The notes under the pieces were generated by a model. It worked only from the letters and a program-made list of their open reading frames with translations, was not told the DNA's origin and made no database searches. The position numbers and the translations under genes are program-made. From assembly GCA_020024255.1 (NCBI GenBank), contig JAHHTX010000037.1, positions 1 through 17,969 of the forward strand: 17,969 nt of DNA. Reading direction: 5' to 3'. Each line of letters starts with the position of its first letter. Position 1 is the stretch's first letter. This document shows positions 13,879 through 17,969 of this stretch, one piece after another. This DNA comes from Anaerotignum sp. (GTDB lineage: Bacteria > Bacillota > Clostridia > Lachnospirales > Anaerotignaceae).

Positions 13879-15894
13879 TTATTTTTCCAGCTCTGCCAGT
13901 TTTTCCAGAATCCGATTGCTTCTGTCAATGAATGTTGTCATTTCCGTACTGGTCAGACTTCTGTGACTCATCAGTGCCAAATCGTATACCTGATGGCAAA
14001 TCATGTCACATTCTTCTTTTTTCTCTTCTTTTTCTGCAGCATCTAAAAGGAATTGAATAAGGCTGTTCGATTTATTGAGCACCAGTGTCTCATCGGGTTT
14101 TATATTGGCAAACAACGCTTTATACTGTTCGTTATTTCCATAAGCCTCCATCATTTCCATCATACGACGGCTGTCTTCGCTCAAAAGAATCATGGCTGAA
14201 ACGTCTGCTGTCTTTAAATTCTGTGCCTTTACCTTCAGATTGTCATTTCCAAGAACCCCACGGAACAATGTTTCCATACGCTTATTGATGGATTCGTCTG
14301 CCTGTTTCTTTGCTTCGCTTTCTTCACCATCTGCCTTTTCCTGCAAAGTATCAGAAATATCTGCATCAATTCTCTGTACCTTTACACCGGGATTTTTATA
14401 TTCCAAGAAAGAAACAAAGGGTTTATCTATCGGGGAAGTGAAAATAACGGCTTCCAGTCCCTGCTCTTTAAACATACGAATATACTGTGCCTGTTGATCT
14501 TCGTCTGTGACAAAGAAGATTTTGTTTTCGTGTTTTTCCTTGTTCTTTTCCAAATATTCTGCAATGGTTTCGTAATGACCGTCTGTTGTTTTCAACAGGA
14601 GAGAATCTTTGATTTTATCATAGAGTGTTTCTTCTTTCATGCAGCCATATTTGAAGAACATACCAATGTCATCCCAAAATCCTTCATATGCAGTACGGTC
14701 TGCCTTAAAGAGGTGGTTTAATTTATCAGCTACCTTCTTCGTAATGTAGCTGTTCATTTTTTCTACATAACCGTCATTCTGCAAAGCACTTCTGGATACA
14801 TTCAGTGGCATATCGGGGCAGTCCAGAACACCCTTTAACAACAGCAAAAATTCGGGAACAACTTCTTTAATATTATCTGCGATATATACCTGATTGGAAT
14901 ACAGTTTAATCTGTCCTTCCACAACATCCATATTCTCTACCAATTTCGGGAAATACAGGATACCTTTCAGGCGGAAAGGATAATCCATATTCAGATGAAT
15001 CCAGAACAAAGGATCATTAAGGTCAAAGAATACCTTATGATAAAATGCTTTGTATTCTTCATCTGTACAATCTTTAGGCTGTTTCAACCACAGAGGTTCC
15101 GGATCATTGAGGGGTACGACTTTGTCTTCTGCCTGCTCTTCTTGTTTCTCTCCGTCCGTTCCTTCTGTGCTTTCTCCCTGCTTTTCCTGATCATCTTCTT
15201 TTGAAGATACATCTATCACATTATCCTGTTTCTTATCTTCCTCTGTTATTTCTTCTTTTTTCACTACATCCATAAAGATGGGAACAGGCATAAAAGCACA
15301 ATATTTCTGCAATACTGCATAGAGTTTGGATTCCTCCATAAACTCCTCGCCATCTTCGCTAAGATACAATGTAATAGTAGTACCACGTTCTGTACGGGTA
15401 CCATCTTCCATTTCATAGTCAATGCCATCTTCACATCTCCACTGAGCCGCTGCTGCCCCCTCCTGATAAGACAGTGTATCAATTTCCACTTTATTCGCTA
15501 CCATAAAAGCAGAATAGAAGCCCAAACCGAAATGTCCAATAATTTCGTTATCTCCTTCTTCTTTTTCCTGATACTTTGTCAAAAAGTCTGTAGCACCGGA
15601 AAAGGCAATCTGGTTGATGTACTTTTTGATTTCTTCATGGGTCATGCCAATACCATTATCCATAATCTGCAAAGTCTTCTGGTCTTGATTTAGCACAACT
15701 TTTACTGCAAATTCTTCATCGGCAGGAATATGGTCCGCTTCTCCCATAAGCATTAGTTTTTTAAGTTTTGTTACCGCATCGCAGGCATTGGATACCAATT
15801 CTCTGATAAAAATATCCTTGTCTGTGTAAAGCCATTTTTTGATAATGGGTAAGAAATTTTCACTGTTAATGGAAAGATTCCCTTGTTCGTTCAT
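13879..15894 (-). CDS. htpG: Molecular chaperone HtpG (bacterial Hsp90)
   Basis: HtpG is a dimeric ATP-dependent chaperone. The 671-residue product has the GHKL ATPase domain with IRELVSNACDA (E32, N36), DNGIGM (79-84), the lid SGATDFL (99-105) and GHFGLGFYSAF (120-130). The middle domain includes LNVSRSALQ (364-372) with the catalytic-loop arginine, and a C-terminal dimerisation domain follows. Between N and middle domains is a low-complexity, Glu/Lys/Asp/Gln-rich insert of roughly 48 residues (about 212-259), absent from E. coli HtpG, which explains the length above the usual 620-640. AGGAGG stands 9 nt before the ATG at 15892-15894; the upstream TTG is too close to serve. A CIRCE operator and an extended promoter lie upstream, so heat-shock control by HrcA is likely. 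The gene stands alone behind the SUFU terminator and may be read into the BofC-like gene. Confidence 0.96.
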   Translation of the reverse strand: MNEQGNLSINSENFLPIIKKWLYTDKDIFIRELVSNACDAVTKLKKLMLMGEADHIPADEEFAVKVVLNQDQKTLQIMDNGIGMTHEEIKKYINQIAFSGATDFLTKYQEKEEGDNEIIGHFGLGFYSAFMVANKVEIDTLSYQEGAAAAQWRCEDGIDYEMEDGTRTERGTTITLYLSEDGEEFMEESKLYAVLQKYCAFMPVPIFMDVVKKEEITEEDKKQDNVIDVSSKEDDQEKQGESTEGTDGEKQEEQAEDKVVPLNDPEPLWLKQPKDCTDEEYKAFYHKVFFDLNDPLFWIHLNMDYPFRLKGILYFPKLVENMDVVEGQIKLYSNQVYIADNIKEVVPEFLLLLKGVLDCPDMPLNVSRSALQNDGYVEKMNSYITKKVADKLNHLFKADRTAYEGFWDDIGMFFKYGCMKEETLYDKIKDSLLLKTTDGHYETIAEYLEKNKEKHENKIFFVTDEDQQAQYIRMFKEQGLEAVIFTSPIDKPFVSFLEYKNPGVKVQRIDADISDTLQEKADGEESEAKKQADESINKRMETLFRGVLGNDNLKVKAQNLKTADVSAMILLSEDSRRMMEMMEAYGNNEQYKALFANIKPDETLVLNKSNSLIQFLLDAAEKEEKKEECDMICHQVYDLALMSHRSLTSTEMTTFIDRSNRILEKLAELEK

Positions 15895-15951
15895 ATCTAC
15901 CAACCTCCTATATCAATATAAAAATAAATCGCCATTATGTGTACAAAAGAT

Positions 15952-15979
15952 ATTGTAACACCTGAAAACGAAAAGTCAA
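15952..15979 (-). promoter_or_regulatory. Promoter of htpG
   Basis: The minus strand has TTGACT (15974-15979, 5 of 6), a 16-bp spacer, and TACAAT (15952-15957, 5 of 6) with a TG-n extension. Transcription would start near 15945, a leader of about 50 nt. The CIRCE element ends 7 bp upstream of the -35 box. Confidence 0.75.
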
Positions 15980-15986
15980 GAGAAAA

Positions 15987-16013
15987 TTAGCACTCATTTA
16001 ATTAAAGTGCTAA
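15987..16013. promoter_or_regulatory. CIRCE operator (HrcA binding site) of htpG
   Basis: On plus, TTAGCACTC (15987-15995), nine bases (15996-16004) and AAGTGCTAA (16005-16013). This equals the CIRCE consensus TTAGCACTC-N9-GAGTGCTAA with one mismatch (G to A) in the second arm. It implies repression by HrcA and release on heat shock. hrcA itself is not in the window. Confidence 0.9.
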
Positions 16014-16030
16014 CAATTTTCAAAAAGCAA

Positions 16031-16069
16031 TAAAAAAACTTGCTTTCTGCGTCACGCAAAGAGCAAGTT
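16031..16069 (-). terminator. Strong terminator ending the ftsY-SUFU unit
   Basis: Arms AACTTGCT (16037-16044 on plus, pairing with AGCAAGTT at 16062-16069) are extended by an inner TTTGCG/CGCAGA stem. On minus the stem runs directly into seven T (16032-16038). It separates the SUFU gene from CIRCE and htpG by only 18 bp. Confidence 0.9.
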
Positions 16070-16128
16070 CTTTCTGGTATTTTCTTTTCACACAGTGATG
16101 CCTAATCTTTTTTTGAAAGCAAAAGGGA

Positions 16129-16875
16129 TTATTCTTCTTTTGCCTCTTGTTCCAAACAGACATTTGGACGGTCAGGGAAAATAATCATGCCAAAGCCATT
16201 TATTCCTGCCATTTTTTGCAGCAATGCCTCGCTCCCCTCTTTCTGCTGAAAATCAATTTCTTCCCGATACAAAGGCAAAAGCGCATACATATTCAGCAGT
16301 GTACCGTCCTTTGCATGAAACATACTGATATTTTCATGCAGTGCAGACAGCATAACACCACAAAGCTGCGTACTTTTTTCATCATAAGGCACATATTTTT
16401 CGGAATTGGGAACAATGTGTCCAAAGCCAAGCCAGCTTTTGTACTCATGAGGAAATCTTGCCAAATATTGCAAAAGGTCTAAAGGCCACCAAAGTCTTTC
16501 TTCGGGTTCTTCCCCTTCCTCCGGTGTTTCAATTTTCCATTCCGCAGGCAAAAGTGCAATGAGTTCTGCCCGTTCCAACATTTGATATTCCGGATAAAAG
16601 TTATCAGGCAGCTGCATAGGCAGTGCACTCATCCCAACTGTATACAGCACATGGAAATCCTGCTTTGTCGGTGCTTCCAAGATATGAATATCCACTTGCA
16701 AATAATCAGAACGTCTGTCATAAAACACTTTCTCCTGTCTATTGGGAAAGCATTTCTGCATATGTTTCTCAATTTCCTGTCCATATGGTGTGGTATGGAC
16801 AGGACGCTGTTTTGTCTGTTTTTTTGGTTCTTTATGATATATGGTATCTGTTGTTTTTTTCTGTTCTTCCATCAT
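16129..16875 (-). CDS. Suppressor of fused (SUFU) domain protein
   Basis: The 248-residue soluble protein matches the bacterial SUFU-domain family over about residues 45-240: VDIHILEAPT, TVGMSALPM (79-87), AELIALLP, the WPLDLLQYLARFPHEY stretch (130-145), FGHIVPN (151-157), LPLYREEID (200-208). The first 40 residues are polar, Lys/Gln/Thr-rich and probably disordered. SUFU is named for an animal Hedgehog regulator. In bacteria the domain is widespread and often linked to toxin-immunity roles, but no toxin gene is seen nearby, so function here is open. AGAGG sits about 6 nt before the first of two tandem ATG codons. The start lies 15 nt after the ftsY stop, so the pair is almost certainly one operon, closed by the terminator at 16031-16069. 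Confidence 0.85.
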   Translation of the reverse strand: MMEEQKKTTDTIYHKEPKKQTKQRPVHTTPYGQEIEKHMQKCFPNRQEKVFYDRRSDYLQVDIHILEAPTKQDFHVLYTVGMSALPMQLPDNFYPEYQMLERAELIALLPAEWKIETPEEGEEPEERLWWPLDLLQYLARFPHEYKSWLGFGHIVPNSEKYVPYDEKSTQLCGVMLSALHENISMFHAKDGTLLNMYALLPLYREEIDFQQKEGSEALLQKMAGINGFGMIIFPDRPNVCLEQEAKEE

Positions 16876-16890
16876 ATAACGCCTCTTTTC

Positions 16891-17969
16891 TTACACTTCA
16901 CCAAACAATGCTTTCGCAAATTCCCCTGCATCAAATTTCTGCAAATCGTCTATACCTTCTCCCACACCAATATAGCGAACGGGGATTTGCAGTTCGCTCT
17001 TAATTGCAACCACAATACCACCTTTTGCCGTACCGTCTAACTTTGTCAAAATAATACCTGTAATCCCTGCCACTTCTTGGAACAATTTTGCCTGCTGCAA
17101 TGCGTTTTGCCCTGTGGTGGCGTCCAACACAAGATACGTTTCCCGATGAGCGGTTGGATATTCCCGTTCCATAACACGGGAAATCTTTTTCAATTCTTCC
17201 ATTAGGTTTTTCTTATTATGCAAACGACCTGCTGTATCGCAAATCAGCAAATCTGATTTTTTATTTTTCGCAGCATGAATGGCATCGTAAACCACAGCTG
17301 CTGGGTCTGCATTTTCTTCGTGCTTAATCACATCAATATCTGCCCGTTCTCCCCAAACCTCCAACTGGTCAATGGCAGCAGCACGGAAAGTATCTGCTGC
17401 TGCAAGGAGTACACGTTTTCCTTCCTCTTTGAAATTATGTGCCAGCTTTCCAATGGTTGTGGTTTTTCCGACACCATTTACCCCAATGACCAGCATAACA
17501 GTAGGGGAAGGCAGATTTTCTTCTTCCACGTTTTCCTCCTGCAAAATTGTTGTAATTTCATCAATAAGCATTCCTTTAATACAAGATGGATCTGTGGCAC
17601 GTTCTTTTTTTACACGCTGACGGAGATTTTCTACAATATCCATCGTTGTCTGCACACCAATATCTGCCATGATCAAAGTCTCTTCCAATTCCTCAAAAAG
17701 GTCTTCGTCTATCTTTGTAAAACTGCCAAGGACACTATCTACCCCATCCAGAATATTTTTTCTGGTTTTATCTAATCCGTCTTTTAATCGAGCAAAAAAC
17801 CCTTTCTTTTTGGGTTTTTCTTCTTCTACTTCTTTTACTTCTTCAACAGATACTTCTTCTGTTTGGTTCTCTTCTTCAACTTCATTCGGTGTTTCTTCTG
17901 TTTCAGTTTCTTCTTCAACCTCTATGGGTGTTTCTTCTGTTTCAGTTTCTTCTTCAACCTCTATGGGTG
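16891..17969 (-). CDS. ftsY: Signal recognition particle receptor FtsY (N-terminus beyond the window)
   Basis: FtsY is the SRP receptor GTPase that brings ribosome-nascent chain complexes to the membrane. At least 358 codons are visible. They are, in order, a Glu/Val/Thr-rich acidic A region, the basic KPKKKGFFARLKDGLDKTRK segment that starts the N domain (membrane-binding helix), and the complete NG domain. The NG domain has GVNGVGKTTT (G1), DTFRAAAIDQLE, CDTAGR (G3), TKLDGTAKGG (G4) and GVGEGIDDL near the end. The frame is open from the stop at 16891 to the window edge. A TTG at 17686-17688 that could be taken for a start is internal, since N-domain sequence continues upstream of it. It is followed by the SUFU gene 15 nt downstream. 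In many Clostridia smc lies upstream of ftsY; that is beyond the window here. Confidence 0.95.
   Translation of the reverse strand, partial: PIEVEEETETEETPIEVEEETETEETPNEVEEENQTEEVSVEEVKEVEEEKPKKKGFFARLKDGLDKTRKNILDGVDSVLGSFTKIDEDLFEELEETLIMADIGVQTTMDIVENLRQRVKKERATDPSCIKGMLIDEITTILQEENVEEENLPSPTVMLVIGVNGVGKTTTIGKLAHNFKEEGKRVLLAAADTFRAAAIDQLEVWGERADIDVIKHEENADPAAVVYDAIHAAKNKKSDLLICDTAGRLHNKKNLMEELKKISRVMEREYPTAHRETYLVLDATTGQNALQQAKLFQEVAGITGIILTKLDGTAKGGIVVAIKSELQIPVRYIGVGEGIDDLQKFDAGEFAKALFGEV
17854..17969. repeat. 39-bp tandem repeat in the acidic region of ftsY
   Basis: Three in-frame 39-bp units: 17854-17892, 17893-17931 and 17932-17969 (the last cut one base short). They encode TPNEVEEENQTEE followed upstream by two copies of TPIEVEEETETEE. 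The two upstream units are identical in nucleotide sequence as far as the window shows, which points to recent duplication. The array may continue past the edge. Confidence 0.9.

Noticed and set aside
17686..17688. TTG as the start of ftsY
   Set aside because: N-domain and acidic-region sequence continues in frame upstream to the window edge, so the TTG is an internal leucine codon.
1..17969. CRISPR array, insertion sequence, tRNA or rRNA
   Set aside because: No regularly spaced repeats, transposase frames, terminal repeats or tRNA-like folds were seen on either strand.

Overview
This is a low-to-moderate G+C Firmicute chromosome segment, most likely from a spore-forming anaerobe of the Clostridia (Lachnospirales-like). 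The placement rests on the gene set (single-chain pyruvate carboxylase, ClpC, HtpG behind a CIRCE element, a BofC-like sporulation domain protein, a small protein often labelled 'endosialidase' in Clostridia), on strong AGGAGG ribosome sites and on TTGACA/TATAAT promoters. Species cannot be fixed from the window. Every convincing gene is on the minus strand, so transcription runs from high to low coordinates.

Layout in transcription order: ftsY (5' end cut by the window edge, with a 13-residue acidic repeat at the edge) and a SUFU-domain gene, closed by a strong terminator at 16031-16069. Then CIRCE plus a promoter driving htpG, followed by a BofC C-terminal-domain membrane protein. The 12874-13192 gap holds an apparently separate small RNA unit (promoter 13102-13130, terminator-like hairpin 12991-13027 with mutually exclusive pairings) and a perfect sigma-A promoter for an intracellular GH13 alpha-glycosidase, which is closely followed by an RluA-type pseudouridine synthase. 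Next come clpC with its own promoter; a small family-of-unknown-function gene with an extended -10 promoter, a structured leader and its own terminator; radA; pyc with its own promoter and a textbook terminator; a 320-bp gap; rtcB; a terminator; and possibly the first 13 codons of another gene at the left edge.

Themes: protein quality control (HtpG, ClpC), DNA and RNA repair or modification (RadA, RtcB, RluA), membrane protein targeting (FtsY) and central or storage-carbon metabolism (Pyc, GH13). The clpC-x-radA order is a remnant of the ctsR-mcsA-mcsB-clpC-radA cluster of Bacillus, but ctsR and mcsAB are absent here and no CtsR box is visible. The HrcA-type operator is found instead at htpG. 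No mobile element, CRISPR array, tRNA or rRNA was seen. The most interesting unexplained item is the candidate small RNA/attenuator at about 12981-13096.
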